Assembly (NCBI GenBank): GCA_961205875.1
Contig: OY540816.1
Coordinates: 18,176,701-18,240,700, forward strand
Direction of reading: 5' to 3'
Length of the DNA: 64,000 bases
From: Sialis fuliginosa
Lineage: Eukaryota; Arthropoda; Insecta; Megaloptera; Sialidae
Positions 1 to 12,933 of the stretch are shown piece after piece. A program made the position numbers and the translations under genes. Within the stretch, counting starts at the first letter, position 1, and every line of letters begins with the position of its first letter. The notes under the pieces were generated by a model. The model was not told the DNA's origin. It saw only the letters and a list, made by a program, of their open reading frames with translations, and did not search any database.

Positions 1-242
1 ACCTATACATATATTTTAATGTTTTGTACACAAAGTGGACAATATATGTAGATAAGAAAAGTACAATATTGTGAAATTGTGATAATTATAATAACTAATC
101 TAGTAGTGACATGGTTGTAATGAAAGTAACCTGGTCATGGTATTCTAAACAAGAATATTTGAATAATATATGGACACTGTTATGCACTCATGTATCAACC
201 CACACAAAGGTAATTTTGAGATATTAATTTTGATGGACGCAA

Positions 243-611
243 AGAAAAAACATCTGCCAAGTAAATGCACAGTGCTTTAACGTGCTAAAATCACCAAAGG
301 TAGTTAATTATTGAACAGTTTAAATAAAAACTGATAAAGTGTTCAGGTAAATTGCCTGACATTGGTTAACCATTTAATTTTTATACAATTTTACTATCAA
401 ATATTAGTTTGAAATTTTTCGTATATTTTTAATTTTTTGATAATTTCAATCTAAATCTAAATGTATGCAAACGTCAAAATGATATTTAATATGTCAAAGT
501 TTCATTAATATCGGTTCAGTGGTTCATTATACGTGTGACAAAGATTCAGGGGACAGACATACACACAGACAGACTGACACGGAACGAAAAGTGTTTGTTT
601 GGACATGAAAC
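243..611 (+). repeat. Dispersed repeat family A, copy 1 (3' end missing)
   Basis: Shares its left part (CACCAAAGGTA, ATTGGTTAACCATTTAAT) and its middle part (ATCGGTTCAGTGGTTCA, GGGGACAGACA, ACGAAAAGTGTTTGT) with the reverse complement of 13407-13915. Other copies lie at 3106-3265, 43120-43417, 51210-51432 and 58512-58802. The CAGACAGACA run and the text around it resemble the 3' parts of non-LTR-type repeats. No coding capacity is seen and the superfamily is not assigned. Confidence 0.6.
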
Positions 612-1323
612 ATGAAATGAAATTTGACATTTTATTGGTTAGATACATTTTCCAATATATTATAAAAAAAACGTTAATTTTTTATAATCTTTAACTTTTC
701 AACCCAACCGCAAATATTTTTTTTGTTGTATTAAATGTTTTTGTTAAATTATAATTTAAATAGAATTTTTATAGCCAGTGTGTTGATATATTGGTGCATA
801 TCACAGTCATATGATTACTATAATATAAAGAAATATCAGAGTATGCACTTATAATATAATACGTGCTATTTAATTTAATTTACTACTTGAAATTCTGTTT
901 ACATTTTTTCATTGTTTTATCTACAAACAAGTAGTTCGTCGAACTGCAATAGAATCAAATGCGGGTAATTTAATTAATTCTATGAATGCATTCTGATCAA
1001 AACATATCCGTAGCTGACGGGTCAAAAAACCCAAATAAAATTCATATAACAACAAATCAATAAAAATAAAAGAAACTTGAACAAATTTTCAATTCAGGCC
1101 GACATCTTTGTACGTGTATGGCTTACGTTTTGTAGGACGGTAGAAATAATAATTGCAAATTCGTAGAAGACACGTGCCCGACGCGACGGGGGCGAACAGG
1201 GGGCAACTCCCTCTCTCCCCCCCTCGAGCCACCTAAATCACGGGTAACGAGGAATATGCCCACGTGACGCGTGTGTCATAAGCAGAAGAAGAATAAGAAA
1301 CAGGGAGGCGGTGACAGAAGTAA

Positions 1324-2764
1324 AGGTGGCTACACACGTAATATAAATTTTTGTACAAACAGTCTGTAAGATAATTTTGCGCAATCATTTTAATTGTACA
1401 AGCCGCCTGAAGATGGATTGAATTTAAATCATGCAAGCTTGACAAGCTTAGCAAGCCGCACTTGCACAAGCGAAACTGAACGTGTGTACTAAGAACGTGC
1501 AGGTTTGTACAAGCAAACGTCAGTCGTAAGTGAGCTCTACAGGTTGCTGTAAATCTTTCGTGGGGGGTTATAGCTTCTCTCATGATCGTATCCTTTTTAA
1601 TTAAAGGTGACAAAAGATTCAAATAAGTTTCTTCATTCATTCTGAGATAATTATGCCAACCACGCAGATATATCTTCAATTTACTCACAAGGGGAAGCAA
1701 CAGCACGGTTAATGAGAATTTCAATGAGCTTGTGGTATGTCAAACTAGAGCAAAAATAAAAAGACACGTGTCCAACAATTTTATCTCATAGGCCTTAATT
1801 ACAAAGATAATTAACTTTGTGTATTCAATATAACCGTGTATTATGTTCGTGTAATAATGCTGTCGTAAAATCTTGTTTCAATTATTTACACAAAAATTAA
1901 ACCAAATAAAAATATTTTCATTAACTCGTAAATTACAGAATTTACTTTTTCATAATTAAAACCCGAAAATAAAAAAATAAAATGATTTCACATGAAAATA
2001 TTGATATATACGCCAGTAAATAATTATTAATTTGTTTTAAAGTAAATTTAATTTATTATTGACACAACTCATTAGTTTTTAATTAATACATTGAAAAGTT
2101 TTAATAAAAAACAAACTTGAAAGAAACGACAAACATCTATTGTCAATAATAATATATGTTTTATTTATGTCTAATTTATCGATTTTTACGCAAGTGGGAG
2201 AGGTAATGTGTACAAAAAAATAAAAAATAATTGTAAATAAAAATTAAAATCAAAATCTTAAAACCGAGATTCGAACCATCGTTTTCCAGGCGAGACGCCA
2301 GTGCGTTGACCGCTGGGCCGTGTTTCGAGTGAACATAATACACGGTTATATTGAATACACAAATTTTCAAAGTTAATTATCTTTGTAATTAAGGCCTATG
2401 AGATCAAATTGTTGGACACGTGTCTTTTTATTTTTGCTTTAGTTTCACATACCACAAGCTCATTGAAATTCCCATTAACCGTGCTGTTGCTTCCCCTTGT
2501 CAGTAAATTAATGTGGGAATATGTTTTTCTTTTCTTTAACCACTTTTTATACCACGATTCTTCTTTCGCGTTTTCCTCTTGTGGATAAGGAAAAACAGCC
2601 AAAGCGAGCGCATCGTCGTCCGAGTTTAACATAGTCCAAGCGCAAACTGGCGCTTGTTTAAACATACTTGTACCGTGTGACGGTGTCAGGGAAATTGTGC
2701 GTGCTTCTACAAAAAGATGGATCAAACATACTTGTCAAGTTTGCAGTTACGTGTATAGCCACCT
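1324..2764 (-). mobile_element. PIF/Harbinger-type DNA transposon remnant with an internal long inverted repeat
   Basis: The ends are inverted repeats beginning AGGTGGCTACACACGTAA and are flanked by a perfect 3-bp duplication TAA (1321-1323 and 2765-2767), as expected for PIF/Harbinger. On the minus strand about 2510-2640 reads like a transposase N-terminus (MLNSDDDALALAVFPY, then WLKKRKTYSHINLL), and about 1560-1720 continues the family (YLRGWHNYLRMNEETYLNLL, then MREAITPHERFTAT). The domain is scrambled: two arms of about 170 bp, 1676-1846 and 2340-2512, are inverted copies of each other, so part of the element was duplicated in opposite orientation. The DDE catalytic core is missing, so the copy cannot move by itself. 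Assignment rests on recalled similarity to HARBI1-like proteins plus the TSD and terminal repeats. Confidence 0.75.
2262..2329 (-). mobile_element. tRNA-like body, probable SINE head
   Basis: On the minus strand an A-box-like block (GGCCCAGCGGTCAACGC, 2303-2319) is followed about 42 nt later by a perfect B-box (GGTTCGAATC, 2268-2277), the spacing of a tRNA gene. The acceptor ends do not pair well, and an AT-rich tail follows, so a tRNA-derived SINE or pseudo-tRNA is more likely than a working tRNA. It lies between the two inverted arms of the surrounding Harbinger element. Confidence 0.45.
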
Positions 2765-3105
2765 TAATGTAAATAATGGAAAGTTTGGAAAAGATCACGT
2801 AGCTTGTCGACAGTAATTGAATAACAATCGATTCAGTTTTGCCGATATCTTTTGTTTTGGTAATATTAACACGGTGCGTAGAACATTTATTGACGATTTC
2901 ACTTTTGCCGGAGGTTTTTGGTCTATTTTAAATTAAAAAAAAAAAAAAAAACTAGCGTTGGTGGTAGGAATGGAAAGTTTTAGGGAATTTATTTTGACAG
3001 GAATATTGTTGATAGTGTTTTTATTTTAATTAAGGGGATAATGTGTAATATGTTGCCTTTGTACAATCTGTTTACTCTATCTGTCCACAGTATTAAAAAC
3101 TTTTT

Positions 3106-3265
3106 TGCCTCCCCGCAGTATCGAAGATACGAGAAGCTTTGTGATCGTTTTAGAATAAGACAAAAAAATTGTTGTATGTACGGGGGAGGAGTGATTTTAT
3201 TTTTTCAAGATATCAAGAACGACACACATGCTACGTGAAAATTTTGTAGAAAAAATATTTCCAAT
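3106..3265 (-). repeat. Dispersed repeat family A, copy 2 (internally deleted)
   Basis: The 5' side matches the family-A end (CAGTATCGAAGATACGAG, AAGCTTTGTGATCGTTTT) and then jumps to the opposite part of the family (TTTTTCAAGATATCAAGAACG, ACGTGAAAATTTT). The central CAGACAGACA part is lost. Confidence 0.6.
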
Positions 3266-4360
3266 TTACGCTAAAAATAACAATATAAAATTTTTAGCTT
3301 ATGTAAGTGTTTAGGTTGTCGTGCTATTAATAATAATGAAACTATTTTACAATAAAGTAAAGTATGAAATTATTTAAAGAGATCGTGACTAAAAAGCAAA
3401 ACAAAGAGCAGCTATCTGTAAAGGGAATGTCTTCACAACACTTTCTAAAAACCCCCCTCTTTAAATAATGTACTGATTCATATTTACCATGACTATATAT
3501 CTCATAATATCTCAGGTAAAACAAAGAAATACAGACATTAATTAACTTGATTCATTTATAATACTGATTACAGTTAATAAAAGTAAGGTTTTACATACTA
3601 GAGCGTTTGAAAATTATATTGTACTTTTTGTGCGCTACTCTATATTTGTACCATCATTTTGAATAATATCTATATTTCTTATTGATATTTTCTTATCATT
3701 TATACGTCTTTACCACTATATTTGTACATAATTAAAATGCGGGCACTGTTAAACTGCTGTGTAGAGTAAAATTCTAACTAATTCTAATAAATTTGATTTT
3801 AATAATATTAACATTATCATTTTTGACGTAGAACTACGTCTTCCTCGACGGTAATAAGGGGTAATCTCAAGCAAATTCTTTATAATACCGTGGTAACGCC
3901 CTTTACACTTATCAAAAATCATTAAAAATAGATCAACATACAATTTGGTTCCATTTTTATGTTTACTTCTGCCTATATTAATAATCCAAACCGATCGGCA
4001 AAGCCGTTCTCAAGTTACAGTGATCACCAACTTCGAAAACATGGTTTCGAGAAAAACACGTTTAAAGTTTGGAGTACGATTTGCATGCAGATTAAAAATT
4101 TATTTTGGAACTTACAGTGAATCGTCTATGGACAGGACATTTGTCTGAAATTTTCAGAGAATACTTTTGAAATATTCTACTTTGAGAAAATGCAACAAAA
4201 AACAATGGATTTTTTCAAAATTCTAATTGGGTCTGCCCCCTTAATTGGATTACTTAACGACACAAATAATAATTCCCCAAGTTCTTCTCCACCCTATAAA
4301 TTCTTGTAGAAATAAAACCAAAACATGTAGTAAATACACATAAATTCTTTATCGGTTAAT

Positions 4361-4915
4361 GAGTACGTTTACACAGCGCTTTTATTCCAGTTTAACTATA
4401 ACCGATGTAATATAACCGGATGTAAAAGTCCGTGTAAACGGCACTTTACACCCGACATAACTAATCGGGTTTAGTTATGCTATTCCTCTTGGTCTACGGG
4501 AATAGCATAAGTAAACCGGAATAGAACAGGAATAAAAATGCGTGTAAACTGCATGGACATAGTTATACCTATTTAGCCAACCTCAAAAAATATAAGTATC
4601 TACGGAGTGTGGGGATTTCATCGTAATGCACTTCGCATTAACATTTGAAAAAGCGTCGTCAGTCAAAATATAGTTAAAACACCTGAGACGAAGAGATGGA
4701 AAACAAAAGAAACGTGATTTGTGGGACATAAAAGAGACGAAATATTTTTGAGATTTCTTGTTGGTACACCATCGAACTTATAGCGTATTTCAAATCAGAA
4801 TTATAATTCCAGCTGACGTCACTTATTCTCGTATGTGTAAACAGCACCACTTGAAACGGTTTAACTGCATCGGTTATAATAAAACCGGAATAACGGCGCT
4901 GTGTAAACGTACTCA
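4361..4915. mobile_element. MITE with about 45-bp terminal inverted repeats, 3-bp TSD (AAT)
   Basis: The left end GAGTACGTTTACACAGCGC is repeated in inverse orientation at the right end, and the similarity runs on through the motif TATAACCGATG. AAT flanks both ends. There is no transposase. The interior has several smaller inverted blocks built from GTGTAAACG and its complement. A 3-bp TSD is compatible with PIF/Harbinger, but the family is inferred only. Confidence 0.75.
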
Positions 4916-5430
4916 ATGTGTCATAATCTATGAGTTCCTTTTAACGAGGGCTATAGTTGACACGTCCCCACATGTTGATCCGCGTCCAACGCCAACTAGA
5001 TTTTTGCATATATGCGATGACGCCGCCGCCCTCTATTCCGTGTAACTGTAAAATTGCGTATTAATGTGTATAGAGTTATTTTCGCGCACTGTATTGTATT
5101 CCATCATCATCATAGTTGTGCCGCATATAACGGATATATGTGACTGATCTAAAAAAAAAGTGTTATTTATTATCTCTTTGTATTAGCGCTGCTCTCTGTT
5201 AAAAATACAGTTTCGAATCAAATGTAAGCCAGTTGGTTAGGTTTTTGTTTATTGTTTATTTAAGCGATGTTAGAACTGCATGATTTGTTTATTTTATAAA
5301 CGAGGATATCGATTGGGTTTATGCCAATAATGATGTTTGGTAGATTTCACTTTGTATTGGACACATCATATATTAGGTACTGGCACCAACTTTTTTCAAA
5401 ATTTTCAATAATTTTTCTGATGGTAAGAAG

Positions 5431-5716
5431 CCATCCATAAATTACGTCACACGAATTTCATGATTTTTTTACCCCCCCCCCCCCGTCCTTGTCACAGCTG
5501 GTCACATTTGTGAGACCCCCCTACCTAATGTGACGTCACATATTTTGCTATTTTACACCTTAAAATTATTACAATGTTTAAAATGTCTACAAAAAAAGCT
5601 AGTATATTATATTTTGAAATGTGATGTCACGAAATTTAGGACCCCTTCCCGCCCCTTGTCACACTTCGTCAACCTCCCCCCCTCCCTTAACGTGTGACGT
5701 AATTTATAGATGGTCC
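5431..5716. mobile_element. Short inverted-repeat element ending in ATAAATTACGTCACAC
   Basis: The two ends are inverted copies (CCATCCATAAATTACGTCAC on the left; the reverse complement of the right end reads CCATCTATAAATTACGTCAC). The interior has C-runs and a perfect cAMP-response-type palindrome TGACGTCA at 5531-5538. It is non-coding. Similar CATAAATTACGTCAC elements are common in insect genomes, which is a recollection and not a search. The TSD is not certain; TTAA follows the right end, but the left flank is not intact. Confidence 0.65.
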
Positions 5717-7210
5717 TTAAGGAACACTAATCGTACAAGTATAGCTTGCACTTGTCTTAATTTTTGTAAGTGTTTACACCACTTTTCCAACTGTAAAGAA
5801 ACAACAGTTCAAAATTGTTTAAAAAAACTTTAAATAAATATCGAAACAGTAATTTAAATGTTTTTTTTTTTCATGTTTAATTTACAACTGTACTATTATT
5901 GTATAAAAATATTTCGAAATGATAAGTAAATACACGAACAAAGCTCGTAACTATTATATATAGTATGTACAATGTACACACTTTTGAAAAACATCAATTA
6001 TAATTATAATACTTCTGTAGAACAATATCGCACAAGCGTAGGACAGCCGAACGGTCTTGTTCATCTAATCCAGGTCGTCCAAACCAGAGTTTCTTAAAAT
6101 TTCTCACATCAAAATAAGGTACTGGCACTAGTCTTGGCTATGACCCCTATTTTTAAATTAAATGTACTGAATTATAAATATTTGTTGATATTTGATTACT
6201 ACCATTTCTGAATATTAATCTATATACATTTAACTGTCTTACAGCGTGATTTGATGACAATCGACCAATAGGTGTCAAAATGGTGGACAATTAAACTAAT
6301 TATTAGTATAAATTATTTATAGCAACTGCTTTACATTGTTTTAAATTTGATGATTCTTTCTTTTATATATTTTGTGTCGTAGTACTTATCATTTTGTAAT
6401 TATAAGCAAGTGTCCATCACTGCGTGCTCATTACTGGTTTTACTTTATCCATTACTGGAGAAAAAACATAAACAAAATAAAAAGCTATAATTTAAAAAAC
6501 AAACTATATTTAATTGATTAAATAAAGAGTTACTTGTTTTATTAGTAACATGTGTTCATGAGAATTCCAAAATAGTAGCCCGTTAATCACAAAAACAGTA
6601 AACCTTGCTCTTATAGCGGCCATACCTTACTCCAAACGTTATTTTATCAGTTGCGCTGAACTCTTATCATTCATGTATTAATAGCATTATATGAAGAGTA
6701 CAGAAATCAGTAACTGACTCCACAAAAACAATAAATATAATCGATTTAAATTGAATTACTAGCGGTTTTCCCGTCATAAATGGCGAGAAGCAAGTTTTTA
6801 TTTTATTTCTACAACTGTCAATTGATATGTATTGTTACCTTGTTGCTATGTTAATTTTCAAAATATTCAAAAAGTACGTGACTGACTTTTTTTCTAAAAT
6901 CGAACTCACGTCTTTAATAATTCAATGATACTCAGAACAAAGAAAATCAAGTTGTCTATGAGCACATTTGAAGAAACGCTGCTCTAAGGTGGCTATGACT
7001 CCAACTCTATCGCCTCCGTAATCATCGGTATTGTCTTTTAGCAGAGAGTACCTCTCTCAACGCGATAATACCGCTCCGTGCCCTGATTCACCGCGTGCGC
7101 GAGTATGTGTGTCTGCGAGTCTGTCTGTGCGTGTTACCGCTACAGAGAACAGACGACGGTAACTCGTACTGGTGACCCATTATCTGCATCTTCTTCGTCT
7201 GTGTCTCTTA

Positions 7211-7632
7211 GGCGGCTATTACACTATCAAATAAATATGTCAAAGATCTTTGACAAAGATTTGATCATATTTCTTTGATAAAATACGAAATTTTGTTCTA
7301 TTACACTACATAAAATATTTGATAATATTTTCTTAGTAATATCTAGGGATATTTTCTTCCTTTTTTGGTGAATTTTGATAATCAATGTGTGGATGTTCGT
7401 CAGTTGACGCGATCGAGGTTTGAATTTACAACGGTGTATTGCAGTTTTTATAATCAATAAGAAGATTGTCATATAATACTGGATTATGTTGATATTAATA
7501 TATTAACTGTAACTGTCAGTGATAACTTGGTAGTCGCCATTTTGATTTATCTGTCAAAAAACTTTTGATCAAATATAAGAAACTGTCATTAACTATGATC
7601 ATAGAAATATTATTAAGGTAAATATTTTAACA
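7211..7632 (+). mobile_element. MITE, GGCGGCTATTACACTATCAA family, right end missing
   Basis: This matches 12427-12933 over most of its length (same TIR, CAAAGATTTGATCATATTTC, TAACTTGGTAGTCGCCATTT, AACTATGATCATA) but stops after AAGGTAAATATT, before the right inverted repeat. The left flank is TTA. A third, more diverged fragment of the same left end lies at about 11384-11450. Confidence 0.7.
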
Positions 7633-8240
7633 ATGGCTCTCGGGTTTTCGGTGTGTGCATTATCGAAAATGTAGATAGTGTTTTGTTTGGTCGCGTCGTA
7701 GCCGTCTTGCCAATTATATTAGAGGTGTTCCAGATTGGATTTGGAGTGTCGTGGCTTACTTTGATGGATTATTATTGTAACTGCGGTTTTTGCTTCTCTC
7801 ACCAATTTTGTTGGTATGACCTTTCCAAAAATATATATATATAAATCTGAATTGAAATTGGCGTGACTAAAAAAAAGAAAAAAGGTCGTCAGTTTTAATT
7901 TTATCTAACCTTATTTATTAAATACATTTTCACGACTAAAAAAAAAAAAGGTCTTCAGTTACATATTCTGGTATTTAGCTCTTTATAAATATACTATGCG
8001 GTTTAAAAGGTTATGAGCCATTTAGCGCCCCTCTATAAGTGGCGCCCGGGGCATGATAGACCCCCTGCCTGCCCCCCCTCTTGCTACGCCACTGATTTAT
8101 ATTATCGTGATTTTAGATCTAAAGTGATCAAATCAGGTCTTGATAAATCTGCATTTTGAGACAAAATTATATTTTTCACTGGTTTTTGATCTGTGGAGAC
8201 CTGCAAAGATCTACAAAGATCTGTGAATATCGTTGTAATG

Positions 8241-8850
8241 TTGAAAATTCGTGAAAAGTTGAAATTTTCAAACCGCAGGTCTGTATCTCAAACCGTTCTT
8301 GAGATATAGCCTCTCAAAGTTTCAGTTTTTCAAAATTTTGAAGAATAATGACCCTAACTTTTGAACGGATTGTCGGAATTGATTTTAGTTGACGGATTTG
8401 GAATCAGCGTGTCAAAATCTATATAATGACATGTATTATACCTTAAAACTCGAAAAAAAATTTTTCGCGAAAAATCGAAAAAAAATCAAAGGGGTATACC
8501 TTAAAAAAATGTCGATTTTTGGCAAAAAATTTTTTGTCGGATTTTAAAGTATTATACATGTCATTATATAGATTTTGACACGCTGATTACAAATCCATCA
8601 ACTAAAATCAATTCCGACCACGCGTTCAAAAGTTATGGGCTTTTTTATCCAAAAATTTGAAAAAACGAAAACTTTGAGAGGCTATATCTCGAGAACGGTT
8701 TGAGATACAGACCTGCGGTTTGAAACAAACAACTTTTCACGTCATTTTCTATACAATAAACATACTTTTAACGAAATCAAAAATTCTAAATTTTTTAGTG
8801 AAATTTCCTGCAGTGAACTTCAACTCGTCATACAAATATCGACTAAAATA
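8241..8850. repeat. Fold-back repeat: two arms of about 245 bp forming one long imperfect hairpin
   Basis: 8241-8488 and 8500-8742 are inverted copies. Shared blocks include CAAACCGCAGGTCTGTATCT, CGGAATTGATTTTAGTTGA, ATCAGCGTGTCAAAATCTAT and ATATAATGACATGTAT. By eye they are roughly 85% identical. The tail 8743-8850 (GTCATTTTCTATACAATA, CATACTTTTAACGAAATC) also follows the copy at 44354-44880. A single arm is at 52051-52350. If the surrounding intron is transcribed, the RNA would form an about 0.5-kb duplex. Confidence 0.8.
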
Positions 8851-11218
8851 CAATTAGTTACTATATAAATATATAAGAATTTAATTAAAAAAGTAAAATC
8901 TTGAACTAAAGCTGTTTCATAACGTTTTTTTTTTGTTTATACGAGGGGGAGGATTGACAAAATATGCTTTCCTTTTAAAAATTTCACGCCTCGCCACTGA
9001 ACTGTTTATATAATATCTACATTAAGAAGTAGGTAGGGTACTGCTTGCGTGAAAACATGTAGATTCTTGGAGCTTCTTCCTCTCCCTTGAGGAATAGCCG
9101 CAACCTTGTGCGGGCGTTTTTATAAATATATTAAACAATCGAGCAGAGATCTATCGTTTCCCCGTTGTGCTGCACGCACAGGATGTACCATTCCTCCTCA
9201 CCTAAACAGATATGTTGTATATGTGATTTATGGACGTCTATCATACAGTGTGACTTCTTCAACGCGAACTTGCGAGATTAAAAAAATAGTTTTTTTATTA
9301 AAAAATAAATAATTAATCTATTTTAAAGATACATAATATAATTACTTTTTTAAATGGTCTTTAAAATATAATAAATTTTCATTTAAGAAACAAATTCGAA
9401 GGACTATATTTATAATATACAGGGTTTTAAAATGACAGTAACATATTTAAATTTTTAAATTAAAGTATCTATTTAAGAAGTTGACAATGTGCCAATCAAA
9501 TTATATCACGTGTAATTTCGAGAACGTGTCTATAGTTAGTCTTGCTAATCTTATGTTGTTGAAATTAGTAACAAATAATATGGAAATTATGTTCACTAAG
9601 TAAATTTATTAGTATTAAATATAATACTATTGTCTTATTTTGTAATGATTATTTAATAGAATCCCTATATGATTCATATGGATAATACTTTGGAATTTAA
9701 ACTACTCAAAATTACAATTCCTGTACTTTTTTATTAAAAATTAATAATTTTTACTAGACTTTAAGCTAAATTTTTCTCTGTGTGACCGACCGCCGCACCT
9801 TCTTGCCTGGCACCCCAGGCGGTCGTCCAGCCCCCCCCCTCCCTAAATCCGGCATTGCTGTATACATAAACAATGATACAATAAACAATGCATTTTAATA
9901 AATATAATATGATATCAAACATCAACCATTCTTTTTTCCAAAGCTTACTTGATTTGAATTTAATATTGTACTCGTGTGATTGTTTGTTCTGGCTGACGCA
10001 TGACGCCTCGACAATCGAACATATTATTTTAGTTTTCCATGGCAATTGTGATTTTTATTCAATAATGAATAAAACACACTAGGTATATCTTTGTTATGAG
10101 TTGTTTTATAATGTGTTAAAGCTTATACGTGATTTTGTTACTAAAAACGTACAAAAATAGACTGCTCGTTTAAAAAAACACCGTTTTTTTAAATCTAAAT
10201 AATGAATACATGGTAATGATAAATAATTATAAATTATATGAACGAAAATTACTGTATTGAATATTATTAATTGGGTTTAATTGTTTAATAGACTTTAGGT
10301 AATCATTAAGGAAATTTCAGCATGTACTGTGTTATATATTATTATAATATTAGTTTCGACGTATTTAATTAAGGTTTTGTGTTTCAATTAATATGGCAAT
10401 CCCATTTAACAGCGAAATTACTATTGACTAATTTGCAGGAAAATAGAAATATGGGGATTTTCATATTCTAATTCTAATAATTAAATATTTTTATTTTATT
10501 TTTGTTTGTATTTTGCTATATTTTATTTGTATTTCGTTTTGACTCAGTCTATGCAAGTGTAAATTGCTGAAAGAATAAAGATGTATTAATATTATTTAAG
10601 TACAAAATGGGCATTAAAAGAAAAACAAATCAAATCAATTCAGAACATTAAAAAATATACTATATACTATGTTAAAAAAAAAATTTTAATGGATTTGTTC
10701 GCGGTGAAGTTTAAATAATTGATAATTATAAATAAACAAGCACTATTTTTAATTATTAATGACAAATATCATCACATGCATGTCTTTTTTCTAATTTGTA
10801 GCGCTCGAAAGATTTTTAATTTTCCATCCTGCGATGGTACTAATATTTTGATAAAAATGCGTTGCATTAAAAATATACGTTGTTTTTTTTTAAAACATTA
10901 ACCTTGGCATGTCAGTAGCTGTTGTGTCGTGATGCAAATAAGAGAGTGACAGTTTTATAAATGTTTGTAAGGTTTTTGTTTTCACGTCGTAGTATCTGAG
11001 TTACAAAATCTCTCAAGGGACAGATTTTACGTATATAGCCGAGTAGAATTCTAAACGAGGCTGATTGTGAGTTAGAAAATGCATGCGTTTTTCTTATTAC
11101 AATCATTTAAATACGTGTGACACCAAGTACTGTTATCTTTGTTTATCATCTATTAAACCAGTGGTATTTAAATGTAATGTAAATGTATCCCTCTAAACTT
11201 ACTTCAAATATATGTATT

Positions 11219-11358
11219 GAGGCTTCCGCGGTCTGGATATGGATCTTGGTGTGATCTTCTGGGTGTAAGTCGCGTCAATTTGGTCGTGTTATCGGTCAAC
11301 GTTTCGTTCTACATACTCTTTGATGCAGCTTACACCCAGAAGCCAAGATCTATACTCA
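11219..11358. repeat. Fold-back fragment shared with 18336-18410
   Basis: GATCTTCTGGGTGTAAG on the left and CTTACACCCAGAAGCCAAG on the right are inverted, giving a small hairpin. The left side (CCGCGGTCTGGATATGGAT, GGTCGTGTTATC) reappears in reverse complement at 18336-18410. Probably debris of a larger transposon of unknown family. Confidence 0.6.
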
Positions 11359-12426
11359 AATATATGTAGTTACTTGATAAAGGTCGCTATATTAGGTACA
11401 TTGTCAAATAAATATGTCAAAGATCTTTCACAAAGATTTGACCGTGTTTTTTTTTTTTTTTTATAATTACGTGATTTTGCACTCATCGGAATTTAAATAA
11501 TAACAAAAATTTATAATAAAAATTGGCGCGACTAAAAAAAAAAATTAAAATGACAAGACAAAAAAAAAAGGTGTTCGATTGTGGCCCTTAGTAAATTGGG
11601 TTTATGGTATGCGGCTCAGAAGGCTCAAAAGGTTGGACACCTAGTTCGTTTGTAGTGGATTGCATAGGTTAAAATATAGTCACGGTTAGTAAATCGTTCG
11701 TTTACTAACCGTTAATCAGTGGTAGTAAATAGACGATTATAAAATAATAATTACTTTTGCTTTATGCAACCAACCATAGAACGTATGTCTAGTTTTTGCC
11801 AACAATCGTTCATTTAATCGTTTTATTAGTCAAAATTTACCAATTTACGATAATTATATTATTAATTCTTTGAACACAACCAAAAGAAATAAAATACTTC
11901 TGCGGTGTGTTTTTTTTTTTTAAATAAAAAGTTATTAATAAGATATATTTTACATTTTGAGAAGCACGGTTTTTTGTGATATTATCTTCTGGGAATGCGG
12001 TGACTTTTTGTAAAAATGAATTCAATTAGAGTTTATTTTCAAGGCACGTTTTCATAGTTTTGTGCAAAAGTTGTTTTTGTTTATTACATAAGGTATATGT
12101 ATGTATATCTCTGTGTGGGTACTCAGGGTACTTGCGTTCATGTGTTTGTGTAATAACGTGTGCAGTGAAAAATGTAGGTACACTTCACATAGTAATAGAC
12201 ATTCTTACATGTTATATAATAAGACATTAAAAGCAGTGAACCTAAACCAAATCGAACATACATACTTGTGTTTTTTTTTTTTACATAACCGCATGAATTT
12301 AATCTTAAAAATGTATTATTGAAATATTTTATAATTACTTTAGAACTAGAGTCAAACCTTAATGATTTTTAGTGTTCCGTGCTAAACGGAACACTTATAA
12401 CATAACTTCGGTGTCCGTCCGTCTAT

Positions 12427-12933
12427 GGCGGCTATTACACTATCAAATAAATTCGTCAAAGATCTCTGACAAAGATTTGATCATATTTCTTTGATGAAAT
12501 ATGAGATTTTGTTCTATTACACTACATAAAATATTTGATAATATTTTCTCAATATTATCTAGGGCTATTTTCTTCTTTTTTGGTGCATTTTGATTATCAG
12601 TGCGTGGATGTTTGTCAATTGACGCGATCGAGGTTTGAATTTACAACCGTGTGTTGTGGTTTTTATAATCAATAAGAAGATTATCATATAATACTGGATT
12701 TTGTTGATATTCATATATTAATAATATATATAACTGTAACTGTCAGTGATAACTTGGTAGTCGCCATTTTGTTTTTGACGTCAAAAAACATTGATCAAAT
12801 ATAAGAGACTGTCATTAACTATGATCATATAAATATTATGAAGGTAAATATTATAAAAGTTGACTTATTACACTGTCATATTTCTTTGATCAAAGAAATT
12901 TTATCATATTTCTTTGATAGTGTAATAGCCGCC
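12427..12933. mobile_element. Full-length MITE with GGCGGCTATTACACTATCAA inverted ends
   Basis: The left end GGCGGCTATTACACTATCAA and the right end, whose complement reads GGCGGCTATTACACTATCAA, are perfect inverted repeats. TAT lies immediately outside both ends, possibly a 3-bp TSD. The interior has further inverted pieces around TTTGATCATATTTCTTTGAT. Non-coding. A truncated sister is at 7211-7632. Superfamily by TSD length would be PIF/Harbinger, an inference. Confidence 0.8.

Noticed and set aside
2262-2329. A working tRNA gene
   Set aside because: The A and B boxes are good, but the acceptor stem does not pair and an AT-rich tail follows; a SINE-like body fits better.
4758-5045. 95-codon plus-strand frame
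   Set aside because: Its first half lies inside the right inverted repeat of the MITE at 4361-4915.
9770-9865. hAT-like terminus (CCCTAAATCCGGCATTGCTG) as a mobile element call
   Set aside because: Only one end is visible, with no partner and no duplication, so no boundaries could be given.
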